Shown here: positions 49,031 through 62,490 of the stretch, in pieces
Layout: each line of letters starts with the position of its first letter
Position numbering within the stretch: position 1 is the first letter of the stretch
Made by a program: the position numbers and the translations under genes
Source: Kryptolebias marmoratus
Lineage: Eukaryota; Chordata; Actinopteri; Cyprinodontiformes; Rivulidae
Direction: 5' to 3'
DNA: 64,000 nucleotides
Assembly: GCF_001649575.2 (NCBI RefSeq)
Contig: NC_051450.1
Span: 12,487,980 to 12,551,979 of the forward strand
The notes under the pieces: model-generated
What the model saw: only the letters and a program-made list of their open reading frames with translations
Database searches by the model: none
What the model was told of the DNA's origin: nothing

Positions 49031-51139
49031 GGGGTAAAGCATGGAGCTGTGTGTAGCACAGCCTCATGCTGTGTACTCACAGCTCTTCCACTTTCACAAA
49101 AAATCTAGCATTACAGCTGGGAAAGAAGACTGGCTACATATTTATGAGCTTTTTTTTACTTTTAAACATATTTTAAATGTTTTATAAACAGATTCATCAC
49201 TGTGCCCTTAGATAGACTGGTCCGAACTGCCGGAAAAAACCTGCAACTTTCAACTTTGAAAACTAAAACCTCACATCGCTGTTGCTTCGCTATTTTAATT
49301 TTTGTTTTTGCAACTTTCTTGTTCTTTCCATTGTTTTGTTTCTATAGTGACCCCCAGTGCTACTCAGACATGTCCCTCCGACGAGTGAGGTCAAGCAGCA
49401 AATAGTTCAATCACAGCACCGTCACAGTCCCACCATCCCCCCTCCAGTCACCCTGGCAAGCCCAGAGGAGTGGGTTCATCATTCTACCATATACCACCTT
49501 CAGGGGCTTCATTACTGCGGTTCATAGGGCCCTTAAATGGTTAAACAAACACTCTGTACCACAAGGGTCAATTGACTCCTTGACTCTTTGGTGGAGCAGC
49601 GCTGTTCTCAAGCAAGGTTGTTCTTCTGCGCTGCTTGTGGAAACTTTTTGTCTCAGTATGACCTGCTGAGAATCTGTCAAAATGTGAGCTAATGAAGACA
49701 GAGCGGAGGTAAACACGTGCAACTTTAAAAAGTTCAAGCCTGCAACACTTTTCTAACTCCTGACCATCTGCCCAACAGATCCTTTCCCTTTTCCCTTTCT
49801 TCATTTTTGATTCCTCTTTAATTTCCCCCCTCTTTTCCCATGGTTGCCGCATCCAGTCCTCCACCAGTTTGCAGGTCTATTCAGTCCACAACACAAAAGC
49901 AGCAGACCGGTCCTCTGTGGACCAGAGGAAAGCATGCCTTTAAAAAAACAGGGGGGAAAAAAAGAACTATCCCGCTTTCTCTCTATGGTGATTGAATTTC
50001 TTAACATCTTTTCAAAAAGCGCTTAAATGCCTGGAGGCGAGAGGAAGAAACAAGCTAATGGTGGATGGGGAGCACTGAACAAATTTCAGAGCCCTTTCCT
50101 GCTCGCGTTTGAGGTTGAAAGCGAGCTCTTGCCTTTCAAGTTTCAAAGTCCTCCTTCCTCCCGCAGTGTCACTGAAGGATTTGAAAAGAAGGTAATTGTG
50201 CTCACTGCCGTCCTGATCAGAGCACACGCCCCAGCTCTAGTATTTCAGGAGCTTTCTCTGCCACTATAATGGTACCTGGTACTTCATTCCTGCATTCTTT
50301 CTCCCTTACGACTCTCTCTCCTTTTCCCTTTAACCCTCTACAAATGCACTCTCTATTGCTCTCACTCTTTTGCTTTTTTATTTCTCTTTTACCCCCAGCA
50401 GGTCACTCATTAAACCCTAAAACCCAGGTTTCTCCCTTTTTTTCTCCTCTTGTCTTCTGGCTCCATTGAAAGACTTTGGTTCAAATACCTTTCAAGAAAA
50501 CCCTATGCATTGGCCTTAACAAAGAGAGCGTGAATGCAATGACAATATACAATTCTGAAAGAGATAATGAGATATGGAGTGGGGCCAATACCTCTAAGAG
50601 TTGGGCTCTGGGATAAGAGGGGCTAAAGTTAAGAGTGTCCAGCCAATTTACAGAAATCAAAAGTGAAACAAACCCTCAACAATGTTGTTTTGAAGGATTT
50701 TTCTAGAGGCACAGGTTAAGAACAAGGGTTGCTGTTCTTCCACATGAAAAACAGTCCTTAACTCTCAAGTATCTGATTCACCTTCCAGCCTGGAATGTGT
50801 CTTTTTTAGGGGTTCACAAAAGGCCACTGCATGCTACAATTCTCCCTAACAGTCTTAAAAATCAGAGGAGGTGTTGTATAGTCTGATGCAAAGCCAGGCA
50901 TGTGCTGTATTCCACCTTCTAACTTGTGAAAGCACTGTGGCACAAACAGGTTTTGGCTGGGGAGCACATGGAGAGGGGTGGAGGGGAATATACGGTGAAA
51001 TCACAAAACACTTCTTCAAAGCTCCTCTCCTCCCGTGCAATAATCTCTTGCTCCCTTTTTTTCTCTTTCTCTTGCAAATCAACTCCAGGGAAAGACTCAA
51101 GACTCCCCAATTAACAATGAGAGGGGGAAGAAAATTCCA

Positions 51140-51440
51140 GCAGCTGGCTAGAGTTTAATAAGAGCACCTCTCCAAGCGGCTTAGGCTTATGTACCTGATT
51201 CACCGGCCCTGGCACTGACGCTAAAGACAGAGAGAATCATTCACGATTAGCGCAGGCTGATATAAGAGGGACCAAACCAACAACAAGAGCACAAGAGATT
51301 AGAGCATTTGTGTGAGGCATTTTTTCTGATCAACTCCTTGGCTTATAAGTGCTACAAAAACCTGCTACCTTCTTGTTAGAAGAGTCCTAATTACAAGAGT
51401 CCTAATGGGGCTCCGTGTATCATCAATATGAAGGGTGACT
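51140..51440. promoter_or_regulatory. Candidate element with tandem AGAGTCCTAAT (intron 2)
   Basis: AGAGTCCTAAT is repeated at 51381-51391 and 51396-51406 with a short spacer. Upstream are GAGTTTAATAAGAGC near 51151 and CACGATTAGCGCAGG near 51242. Non-repetitive otherwise. Regulatory role inferred. Confidence 0.3.
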
Positions 51441-52069
51441 TTTGAGCAACCTCTTGAAAAATAAACTTAAATGTAAAAGCAAAATAGGTTGCGATTTTCA
51501 TCTCTGAAAAATCCTAGCAAACATAAATTTTAAGTTCTCCAAGTTTGCACTCATGTTTGAGTCTGTCTTTGCAAAATGAATCCAAAGGGGTTTTTTTAAA
51601 CCTTATCGTGTGACTGATGTTTAGCCAAATTGAAAAGAGAGGTCCGGATGGTCCCTCTCCTGGTTAGCAGTCTATTGTCAGCTGCTGATTTCCTGCACAG
51701 CTTTCACAAACGCCCTCCTCAATATTCATCTAGGCAAATTTGACTACTCCCACATCTCAATTTGGCGCTCCGTACCCCACGCCACAACCCCCTGCTCTAC
51801 AATCCACAGTCCCAGCCTGTTCTCATTGCCGCCGGGGGTCTTCAGGGACGCACCCAGAGCTCAGCATCTCGCAGTCCCAGACTCCAGGCCCCGAGGCTTG
51901 GGAGGGGCAAAATCAAAGCCTGCTTGACTCCTTCCTTCTTCCCTGCGCTCACCTCAAATCAGCCTCACAGCGGGGCTGTGTCTTTCCCAAGCCTCTGCCT
52001 GCCCCTTATTCACCCATTAGGGGGGACAGGCCCACCATAGAGCAGCCCGAAACCCCATGACCATTTCAT

Positions 52070-52580
52070 CAGGGCCACATTGTGAGGGAGCAATGAGCAT
52101 GGAAGTGAGAGGGCTGAAAGCCTTGACTAAAATGCACACTGATGCATTTTTGACCACTGATAGTTGCAGCTTTTAAGGTTTTCCACTCAATGGGCATCTT
52201 GGCCTCGATTCTTTGATGAATCAAACACCAAGAGATGCATTTGATCAAGGCTTCAAAGCAAAAGATGCGATTCAGTTCTCTGATTGGCTTAGCATTGATA
52301 CAGATGGTGACAAGCCAGCTATCATCACTCACAACCTGGAAGACATTTATAATATCCACTATAAGAATTTAAAATGATTGTTTGCAAGGGCAGAGTTATG
52401 TCCAAGTGGGACAGTAAGTCTTTTAGGGTGAATCTGGGCACAGAGTTTATGAGACCAGAGCCGTCCAGCTTTCCACTGGGCTTCAGTACTGGAATCCCAA
52501 TTCTGACACCAGAGTGATTCGGACCAAGCCTGTGGCACTCAGATTAGGAACGCCTCGCCAAGAGAAACGGATATCCAGCC
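52070..52580. promoter_or_regulatory. Candidate regulatory block (intron 2)
   Basis: Non-repetitive sequence with several TTTGAT/ATCAAA-type TCF/LEF-like cores around 52212-52250 (TTTGATGAATCAAACA, TTTGATCAAGG) and an inverted CCAAT (GATTGG) near 52281. It looks conserved but was not aligned. Confidence 0.3.
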
Positions 52581-52789
52581 AAAGCAAAGGAACGCAGAGC
52601 CAACAGTTTGGATAGAATAGGAAAAAATTAGCTAATTTCAAGCACATCAAATATGATGCAAAATGACGCACAATGTTGCGTACTCATCTGTCAGAGTAGA
52701 AAGAATTAAATTTTTAAAAGTTCTGAATATTCTGTAAATAGTTTTCTCATAAAATACCCCTTTGGCTACTCGTGTTTTAGTGCATTTTC

Positions 52790-53230
52790 AGCAGTGCATT
52801 GAGACATAAATTCCCCCCATTAGGATGGTTTGCCTGCACTTAGTAGGAGTTGGATAATTAGACACTTCAAAGGCACCTGCCCACCATCCCAGAGGAGGCA
52901 GGAATCACCACCCCTCGCCCCATTTAAAAGCATGTTAACTCGTATCTGAGGCTAGCAGGCTAATTTAACTTTTGACATTTGATATCTGAGGAATGAGAGG
53001 GATCAGCCATTTAGCTGGAACAGGATTACCCTCCCGCTTGTCCCCCTCCTCTTCTCCCTCCACCCCCATCAACCCCTTACTCCCCTCCTCACACACCCCA
53101 CTCTCAACCAGTCAGGCCGGATTCATTAATTTTCCTGCTGCTAAGCACTTTATCAATGACTGGTGAGCGTCTAAGTCCGAAGTGGACTCTCTCTTTCAGC
53201 CTTTCATGGTGATTAGGCCTGTGGATGTTC
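52790..53230. promoter_or_regulatory. Candidate regulatory block (intron 2)
   Basis: Contains GGATAATTAGACAC near 52852, GCAGGCTAATTTAAC near 52956, GGATTCATTAATTTTCC near 53119 and GGTGATTAGGCC near 53208. A C-rich run at 53035-53100 splits it. The compositional look is that of a conserved intronic enhancer. Confidence 0.35.
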
Positions 53231-53394
53231 AGATCTGTCGGTCTAATTTACAGCCTGCTTTGGTGCTGCTGATTGGTTCTCACGCCTGCTGGTGCAGCTC
53301 AATAAACTGAGGTGAAACTTAAGAAAAAACACATGAAATTGACTTAGGGTGCATGGCGGGAGATCATTTAATTGCTTGTGTCTATGTGTGTTTT

Positions 53395-53660
53395 TTCTGT
53401 TTGTCTGAACCACTGGATACATTTTCATGAAACTTTCAAAAAACAATCATTGGATGTATATCTCCAACTGATTGGTAACCCGATTCAAGATGGCTGTCAT
53501 TGCTAATCGACCCTAGCAAACACGAACATGACTATAACTCAGTTAATTTTACAGATAGAGAGCTAAAATGTGATGTGGTAGTTGCTGAGTGTCTTTCCCA
53601 TCAAATAATTCAAGTGCCAACAGATTTTGTGAGATCTTTGTTTAAAACGTTGGCATACAA
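53395..53660 (-). repeat. Fish tandem-type repeat, one unit
   Basis: Same family and orientation as the 28-kb array: GAACCACTGGATACATTTTC, ATTGGATGTATATC, ATTCAAGATGGCTGTCATTG, AATTTTACAGATAGAGAGCT and TTTGTGAGATCTTTG. Non-coding. Confidence 0.8.
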
Positions 53661-56600
53661 GGAGTCAGGGGGTCTGCATTAGTTTCATTAACTAGGCTAA
53701 TTTGTAAAATAATGGTAAAGTTACACATGCAACTGGAATAAAGATCGCTTCTACCAAATTATTGCTAATAAAGAGGAAAATCACAGACAATATCTGATCT
53801 AACATGGCTAAACATTTATCAAATTTGCTGAAATTCTACTATCCAGTACAAACTCTAATCGTTTCCAGCAGTGCGCAAGCCAAATTTATTTAAATATAGT
53901 CAGTGTTCTTTGGCTTATCACAGGTAGAGAGGTGTTGGGAGTTAACTCACATCCATAAATCTACTTTAGTCTCAGTTTAACGCCTCCTGCTGAATGTCTA
54001 CATTACAGGTTGAATCAGGGGCTGCACATGAGTGAGACGGATCTGGGTTAAATGAACAGCATGCCTGGAGCTTTGATGCTGCAGCTGGTAACGCTTACAG
54101 TTCCTAACCCGTCACATTTGGATGTTAGGCCTTTTTACCAGAGAGCATGACAATCAGAATTCCAAACTACAAGCCAGATGCCATAAAAATAATAGGACGA
54201 AACTGACTCCTTCATTCTCTTCCCACAGTGAGGGCTTGTTCCAACCATATATTAAGTTACTTGGAGTAAAAGAAAAAAACCTCAGTGCTATTTCAATCAA
54301 TATTTGAACCTAAAACTCGACGGTCATTATTGAAAATAACAGCAGGTCACAAAGAATCCTTTATTAAGTTACCTATCATTTATGCTCCAAAATGTTAGAC
54401 CTGATCCTAACAGGAAGTGTAACATCAGCGGAAGTGTTTGCTTCGTTTATAGGATTTAGTTCCTGTCATCTCGCCTTAAAATGCAAGTAAAACATGAGCA
54501 ACTTTATTGGGATGTTTAGAGCAGGCAAGGAAACAAGATCTGCTACGTTGGTCAAACCGATTTAACAACTATTTGCTCAAAAGAGGCTGTAAATTGGAGG
54601 TGAGCATGGAACCAACAAAATGCTTCTGTAAAGAGTTCTTATAAAAAGGCCAAAATGAAAAGCTGCATGTCTGAACAATTTTTTGTTCTTCTTGCTTGAC
54701 CAATTCTGTAATGTATTAAAATTGTAGATTTCAAATACTAAATGCAAATATGTGCACTCAAAGTCAAAATAATGTTATTCTACAGGTTATACAGTACATT
54801 AGCAAAGTAAAATTCCTCGTTTTCTGCAAGTAATTGAAGGTTACTGGCAGTAGGAGAAGTGTGTGGGGTTTAAATAGGCATGAAATTCTTTCTCTTCGTT
54901 CATCACTGCAAAAGAGGAACAAAAACCTTGATTAAATTGTCTGTAAAGTCATGCATGAATCAAAGTTGCACCAGGGCATGAAACGCTCAATTGCTGGCCT
55001 CAAACTCCAGTTTCTCACACTGCAGAAACTCTGAAAAAGATATCAGCATTTTAAGTGACAAAGTCCTCCAATAAAACTGAAGCAGAATAAAAAATGTAAA
55101 TAAATTTAACTTAATTTTTTAATCTCTAAATATAGATGGAAATGTTGTCATTTAGTTTTAACTGTTCAAACTCAAAAAGAAAATGGTTTTGCTTCTTTGC
55201 ATATAATTCCCAGGGAGTGTTGCATTAAAGGAGATACAGTATATAACAGTTCTGTGACATGTTCGAGTCAGAAGACGGCAGGATTACAGTACCACTTACT
55301 CTCTGGTGTCCTGTCTTCAGAGCTCTTTTCTGCACGTACTTTTAGAGGGCAGAGGGAGCTACTTGAACCTACTCTTCATCCCTGGCCTGAATGATTCTTA
55401 GCACAAAGTTACATGGTTTAACAAATAAGAAATGGAACTGAAAAGGGTAAAATATACTAGTGTAAAAGCAGCCGAACACTTTATGAAAATTTCATAAAGT
55501 CTCAAGAAATGCTGATCAAAACCACTTTCAAAGGTTACAACAAGGTATATCTGCTTGAAATGATGACTGATTTAAGACTTTTGCACAGTACTGTTTACTG
55601 CACTACCAAAAGACACTTTTTGAAGGATTTTTTTAAGTTGTCATTTGTTATTTAAAAAAAAAAAAAACGTTTTAAAGCTGAAACTGTAGTATTGCAAAAA
55701 CGTGTTTCAGCTTAAGGCTATCACTCTGTCACCATCTGTTAACACAGGACACATAACGGTAATCTGTAACACAGACTTCTATTTAATGTTCATGTATCTA
55801 ACCTTTTCATTCCTCTCTTTTACTTGTCATCCCTCATGTTTCAACACTCCCCTCTTGTTGCTGTCCCTCCTTCGGTAATAAGCTCCCCTCACGTGTGACC
55901 TCTCCTGTCACCCCCACCAGTGGAATCTGCCTCTCCTTCCTTCTACATTACTTTTTTTTTTTTATTATTAATCCTGCATTCAGTGACGTGATCCCTTCGT
56001 GACCTGTTTTTTTTTTCTTAAAGAAAAAGCACAATGAATGGGAAGAACTGTTTCAAATTAATTCTAGTGTAAAAGGCTTGATTGCTACTTTGGGATTCAC
56101 CTGTTGCATTTTCCCCACTTCCCCATCCTTCTTACATTTATTTTGCCTCATTACATCCCACTCACTGCATCCCGTTCTCATTTTCTTTCAGCTTACTCCT
56201 TTTAACTCACTTTTCTCTCAGGTCTTCTCCCAGTTCCCATGTATTTCCCAAATCTCTTCAATCTCCCTCTATCTGCCGTTATCCGTCTCCCACAAATTCC
56301 CTTTTCCTATCTCCTTCCACTGCCTCCCTACATCTTTACTTCTCCCTCCCCCCCTTGAGCCGCAGTGGGACTGTTGGACTCACGCAGCTCCATGCTGAGT
56401 TGCTCCAGAGCCAAGCCAGAACAAAGAGCCCATTGAGCCGAGCAGAGACATAATGTGGGCCGTCTCTGACTGTGCCGAAGATGAAGTCATGAGGTCGCTG
56501 AACAGTTAATAACACCAGTCCATCCTGCAGCTGTAGAATAAAGTGTGCGAGCAGAGTTCGGTGCCGTTAAGAAAAGTGAGAGAAAAGAAAAGCATCCGCA

Positions 56601-57448
56601 TGCACGCATGGGTGACTGGCTACAGTCTGTGTTCATATCTAAGAGCATGTGGATGGATAAAAAGCTTTTAGGAGCGTAATGAGATACTCCATAACACTCA
56701 AAAATGTGCTCAATCATTTTTTAAATACCACAGAGGGAAAAACAAAACCGTAGGAGAATTGCACTTCTGGTACTGGCTTCGCTCCAGCTGAGATGAAGAA
56801 CTCCCACCCTCCACTCCCCCCCTTTTTCGCCCCCTTATTGGAGTCTGTCTGGCGCAAAGTCTGACATGAGACACGTCTCCCTGGCACTGAAGCTGTCGCT
56901 GCAAGGCCCACACTCCGAACATCATTAGATTCACAGCTCCAGGTAAAGATCAGGCACGGAAAAGACAGACAGAGGTGCAAGAGTGCAAAAAGCAAGCATG
57001 TGGAAGTTTGGTTCGAGCGCTCGTCTGAGTGCCACTGAGCGGTCGTGGCCAATTAAAATACCTTTCCAGGGTCACGTTCTTGTCAGGAGGCCTTCAGGCT
57101 AAGTTGTGCTTTGGACAAGAGAGGAAAGGGAGGGGGGGAGGGAATAATGAAAGACAACTATGCAATTAACATTAGAACGACCTGCTCAAGTTCATATGGC
57201 ACAGCCCCTCTGCTGTAAGCCACAAACATTTGTTGCCCCGCGAGTAGAACGCCTCTTTCAAACCCGGTCTTTGCAACACATCTGAGTTCAATTCTCCGCC
57301 TGCCCTCACTCTGAAAATCAATTCCTCCTCTTCGCTCCTCTAGTTCTTTCCCTCCAGGTCTGCGCACAGACCAAGGCGAGGGGATTACACTGTCCCTCCC
57401 CAGATCCAAGCAAGACAACAAATGGTTCTTATCAACTGACACCCCCCT

Positions 57449-57464
57449 CACACACACACACACA
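57449..57464. repeat. (CA)n microsatellite
   Basis: About eight CA units inside a C-rich stretch of intron 2. Confidence 0.85.
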
Positions 57465-58109
57465 TATCTCTGCCATCGAGGAAGAAGAGGCAGCAAAACT
57501 GGCCAAGCCACTCCGGCATGGATGTGTTCCTGGGCTCTGTCTGCCAACCTTGGCAACTCTTTTTCACACCCTGAGCCTGAGCTATTTACGAAAGCCCTGG
57601 GAGAGTACGAGCGCAGCACCAGAGGGTGGGAAGAGTGGAGAGCAGAGAGAGTTGCTCCTTCCTTCTCAACCTCTGCTTCTAATCAATCACCAGAAATCAC
57701 TGCCATGGTTTATGGCCTTTGATCCTAGCTCCTCTTTCGCACTGCGAGGGAGAGTTGGGAGGAGAAAGGGGAGAGGGAGCAGGGAGAGGGGTGTGAGTCT
57801 AAGCCCAGAGGGGCTGTGGAGGTCAGGGGAGGGAGATTAGGGGGTACAGGGGTTTCTTCTTTTGCAAAACTGAAAGCATGTCCTAATTTAATCTAGTAAT
57901 TTTGATTTAAACATACAGTCTACTTCAGACAAAAACAGATTAAAAATTAAAAACCTTTCTGATACATCTGAATAAGTTTGTATGGTTTTACTTTACATCA
58001 AGCAGGACCTAACATCTTTAAATTATAAAGTAAAAAGACTAATTTCTTTAAACATTCAAAAATTTTTATTCTTAAACTTTTTTTTAGTGATGCAAGATAA
58101 CACAATTGA

Positions 58110-58306
58110 TTAGAGGTTTTTACTGCCAACAAGAAGGCCCCAAGTGCGACTGGGACTTTCCTGTAAAGTTTGCATATTTTGCCAGTGCATGTGTGGGGTT
58201 ATTATTTTTTCAGGTACTCCATTCCAAAGACTTCTATGTCAGGTTAATTCGCAACTTTAAATTGTCTCTAGGTGTGAGTGTGAACGTGAATGGTTGTCTG
58301 TTTTAG
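58110..58306 (+). repeat. Degenerate copy of a common fish interspersed repeat
   Basis: The order of segments AAGTTTGCATATTT, GTGGGGTTATT, GGTACTCC, CCAAAGAC, AGGTTAATT, AATTGTCTCTAGGTGTGAGT and AATGGTTGTCTG matches a widespread teleost repeat consensus that I recognise from many fish genomes. I cannot name its class securely. Confidence 0.6.
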
Positions 58307-58399
58307 GAAGTTAAATAAACGGTAGATGACAGAACCTTTGTGTAATATGACCAACATGCACATTTAACTGTAACTTATACTACTTAATGCTCAATTTAA

Positions 58400-59165
58400 T
58401 TGTTTTTGATCAGATCTGATTTTTTGTGTGTGTGATCATTCACATTATAAACGCCATCAGACTCCAGTGTGAGCAATCTATAGCCCTGAAGCGATCTGGA
58501 AGCGCAGAAGAAGATGTGACGTCACACTATGCTGTGTTTATGGAAGTAAATATGGATGCTACACATTAGCATGTGTGTATCGATTCTAAAGCTGTTGTGC
58601 AGTCAGAGCTGACAAATTATCTACCATGTTTGTTTCATCTAGTGTTTACATTCGATCTTGTCACTTCCTACCTATTGCACTTCTGGAAAAGGAGTGATGT
58701 ACTAAAAGTAGAAACAAACTCAAGCATGGATCCCATCACACTAGTACTGATACAATCGAACACTGGTATCATATGGTGGTGTAGATTCTCAGTCATTTAG
58801 GAAGTTTAAAAAGAAAGAAGATGAAGCAACTGGACTTCTATTCTAAAGTTACAGACGTGTGAAGTTCTAAGCTTTAAACTGCACGACACTGGCATCAAAA
58901 ACAACAATATCTGGATCAATCTACACAACCCTGCTTCAATGACGGAAAAGTCGGATGAAATGTGGCACGACCGCTCAGACTGCGGTCGCTTTGAAAAACA
59001 TCAGAAATGTATCTAATTTGGTATCACATATGGAAAAGACCTGGTTTGGATTTGAAAAAAAATCTGATTTGTCACACTCAAATTATAATTAAAAATCAGA
59101 TATTAGTCGCATGTGGGAAAAAAATCTGATTTGGGTCACTTTTGCCTACAGTGTGAATGTAGCCT
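58400..59165. mobile_element. Non-autonomous DNA transposon relic
   Basis: The right end reads CTACAGTGTGAATGTAGCC, a terminal form common in fish DNA transposons. Inside it lie repeated AAATCTGATTT motifs on both sides (58417-58425, 59070-59135) and a TGACGTCA site near 58516. The left terminus is not clear. A short open frame at 58573-58800 has no recognisable product. Confidence 0.5.
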
Positions 59166-61644
59166 TAGTAACTTTTTAATGCTACGAATTTCATAACATA
59201 GTAAGTTAATTAAAACAGCCACATTGCACGATGTTATTGCAAACAAATGATGCTTTACTTGTGATTTTTTTCTTCTTTTCACAAAAAACAAACCACCTAA
59301 TCTTAAAGCCATACGTATATTTTGTATATGTCCCTCGTATGTCTTAAATCTACCAAATGTTCATCTTCATATCAATAAAAGCCGCTGATAAAATCCAAAA
59401 GTTTAATTAGGCCTTGACCATGTCTATGCAAAGTAATTATTTTGCAGGAAGTCTATACTGATGTAAATGTTTTATTATCTTCTAAATCCGTTTTTCAAAA
59501 GCCGACCAGTAAAAAGCGAGGGCAAGTGAAAACAACAGGGAGAACACAGAAGAAAAAAAGACAACAATAAATCCTCCTGTCAGGATCAGGACACTTCCTC
59601 CTGGTAGGAGGGAGGCCACTGATGCTTGCCGACAAACAAACAGAATGGTAGAATAATCAACCGGTGCTTCCCTGCTTTATTGCTTTATGAGTTTATGTGG
59701 CCTCTGGTCACCCCTGAGCCTCTCTGAGGCAGTAAGATCCAACAGAACAGCAGATTCAGCAGGAAAAAAGTAGTCAGTAGATGAGCTCAAACGGTCTCTC
59801 AGAGCAAGCTTATGTGTGGTTAAGACGATGGTCATAGCTTCTGACCCTGATGACCCAAATGCCAGATGACTTTGGCATTTGTTCTGGCATTTTGTGTTTT
59901 AGTGTGTCAGGAAAAGCCATTGCGATGGTCAGAATGAACTGTTAAAAATATATATTTTTTAAACTCTATGTCTGAGAAGTCAACTACAGACTGAGTAACA
60001 CATCTTTTTTGTCAAAGGATGAGCTTCTGCTTTCTGGCAGATGGTAGACTCCATAAACACAGACTGAAATGTGTTCAATTATTAATTTGTCATCACTTCA
60101 ATCAAAATTTTAAACAATGTCTCCTAGGCTTAATGACTTATGCAATGTGTCTCTGTGTCTAGAACTGCAACACTGTCTTTTTAAAATCTTTATAAATACG
60201 TTTGTGTATCATTTCAAATGGTAGCTGTACAGGTATACTGTATACTGATTAATTATAGTAGTATTGTTTATTTCTGGATATTCTGCCAAGGTAGTTAGTA
60301 CCTTACCATATTGTATTGTATTGCATCAGTAAAACAAATTTTTAATTAAACTGTGAAACTTGTTTTAATTGAACACCTGACTAGTATACAGGTTAAACTG
60401 TACCGTTCAGATTTAACAGACATCTACACATCCTACCTTTTTCTGTTCAATGACTTGTGCTACTGGCCTTAATCGTGGTTTTAATAATCCAAGTAAAGTC
60501 CTGCAGAGACCAGCAACTTTTGTTTTTGGCCCAGCTTAATGACATTCTAGCACTGCACTTTCAACTTCTGCAATTCTCAAATATATAATTTGGTCAGAAA
60601 TCCTCTTCCAAACCTACAAAAACAAAACCTGTGTAGTGGAAAAACAAATGTTTGGTTTGTCATTTTGAAATTTTCTTGTACTTTTAAAGCTACAGTATAT
60701 TATCCTACAAGTAGGATGAGTACTGACCAAAAGGAGCAAAGATGTAATTCCAGTACACCTAAGCTCTACTGGCCTCTCCACAGCCTACAGAAGTCTTCAG
60801 GCAGAGGCTTATGTGTATATTCCAGTGGTGAAGGAGAGCAGGGGCCCCAGCAGGCAGATTTGGGCTGGCAAAGAGTGCCAGACAAGAAGAGGCCAGGCAG
60901 GGCTGGAGTGGGGCTGGACAGCTGAGGTTTCCCTCCGCCCTGCGTAGCAGCGAGGCTAAACTAATCCTGTGCCCCAGGCCCCTGAGGGGTGGCTCTGCCA
61001 AAGTCTGTCTCCCTGCTGCTGCAGGAAATTGCCTTCAGTGCAGAGGTCCATGAAATGGCCAGGGCTCACCACTGAAGACTCTTTGTGCACATATAACCTC
61101 TGATCTACAGGTAGCATCTTGTATATATGTTAAAAGCATCCTCTTTTATGTTTTTATCCTTATATGTAAGTTTCTGGAAAATTCCATGTGTCATATAAAC
61201 ACCGTACAAGTGTTTTAATACTAGGAGACTGTTTTCCTGTGTGAGGTTGTATGTCAAACTTTATAACGCCTCCTTCATTGTACTGTTTGACCCATAAGGG
61301 CAGCCAGAGCTCCCATGAGGTCCCTTATCCCTCCATCGGTTCTTTCTCATTAGCCCCAACAAGCAGTGCAGGCTAACATGAAGGGGCCCTTTACTCCCTC
61401 TTTGGACACCATGAAATAAATAAGTACAGACGACACGGATCATCCTTTAGCAATCGCAAGCACATGTTCTAAAATAACAATCAAACTGTTTCCTCTAAGA
61501 AAGCGTTGACAATTCCAGTCAGATGTTGTTGGGTTTGTTGTAATAATTTATGTTTTTTTAAAAGACATTTTCTATATTTATAGTGTTTTGTAGGGATGTG
61601 GGGGCAGGCAGTAGGGACTAAAAGGTGGAGAACAGAGGTGGCTG

Positions 61645-61980
61645 CATGAGGACAGAGGAGGAGGAGGAGGAGGAGATGAGGCAGGACATAGAGTGGAGAA
61701 ACAGTTGATTATGAGCCCCATCAAGTGATCAATGATTTCATTAATAAGACAGATCATGCGGCTGTCATAGCTGTGACACAAGCTGAGGGATGATCCGATT
61801 CTGCCCCCCAAGCCTCCCTCCCTCCCTCCCTTCCTTCTCTCGTCTCCCTCCCTGTCCTTCCAATACTGCCAACGACGAGGGAACGCCAGGGGAAAAAGAG
61901 AGGGGGGGTAGGGGGAGCTGAGTGTTGGTGGGGATAGAAGGAGGAAGGGGGAGAGGAGGGAGAAAGGAGGGGAGGAAGAA
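61645..61980. repeat. GGA/CCT low-complexity DNA
   Basis: A (GGA)n run near 61655-61675, a (CCCT)n run near 61813-61837 and G/A-rich DNA to about 61980. A long frame on the minus strand here is pure Pro/Ser/Leu low complexity and is not a gene. Confidence 0.85.
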
Positions 61981-62290
61981 AAGTGAAAATCCATTTTGAA
62001 ACCCATTTTCAATTAGGGGTCCACAAGCTGTTATCACAGGTGTCCCAGAATGGGGGCCCGTAAGTGAAAATGTCTCCTATCCGTTTCTGAAATGAAACCT
62101 TATCTGGGAGGCACAAAGATGGCGGGGACAGCGTATCTGTAAATTACTTTCCATCCCCGCTGTTAACGGGAACTTTATTTCTGTCAGATGACATTCCCCT
62201 CTATTTACTGTTGATCATTTAAATGGCTGCCTAAAAAGACGGTGGCCTCTCACTCTTCCTCCGTCTGCCCCTCCCCTCAATGGATCTCTC
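61680..62290. promoter_or_regulatory. Candidate regulatory block, two halves (intron 2)
   Basis: Two non-repetitive stretches (about 61680-61800 and 62010-62290) are separated by C/T- and G/A-rich low-complexity DNA. The first has AGTGATCAATGATTTCATTAA near 61722-61742, and the second has CAATTAGGGG near 62011 and GTTAACGGGAAC near 62162. Functional role inferred. Confidence 0.3.
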
Positions 62291-62403
62291 TTCCCTCTTT
62301 GCCCATCAGAAGACTTTTTTCAGTGTATTCATGTGCTCCTTCTCTCTTTTAAATGCTATTTTATAAACCTTTATAAGCCTTTACACTGCTATCTATGACT
62401 ATC

Positions 62404-62490
62404 GTTCAAAGAGCTTTCTACAACAGGTAGGATATTATTGTTTATAATCTTTTCACAGAATCCCACTTCAAAAGATCTGAAGCATCAACA
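62404..62490. mobile_element. TTAA-type MITE, single end
   Basis: Only the right end of the family remains: GTTCAAAGAGCTTTCTACAA, then CAGGTAGGAT, and TTTTCACAGAATCCCACTTC. The partner end was not found nearby. Confidence 0.6.

Noticed and set aside
57158..57619. 153-codon open frame on the minus strand
   Set aside because: Contains a CA-repeat-derived VCVCV stretch and no domain, and lies inside an intron with no splice support.
61578..62012. 144-codon open frame on the minus strand
   Set aside because: Pro/Ser/Leu low complexity generated by GGA/CCT repeats.
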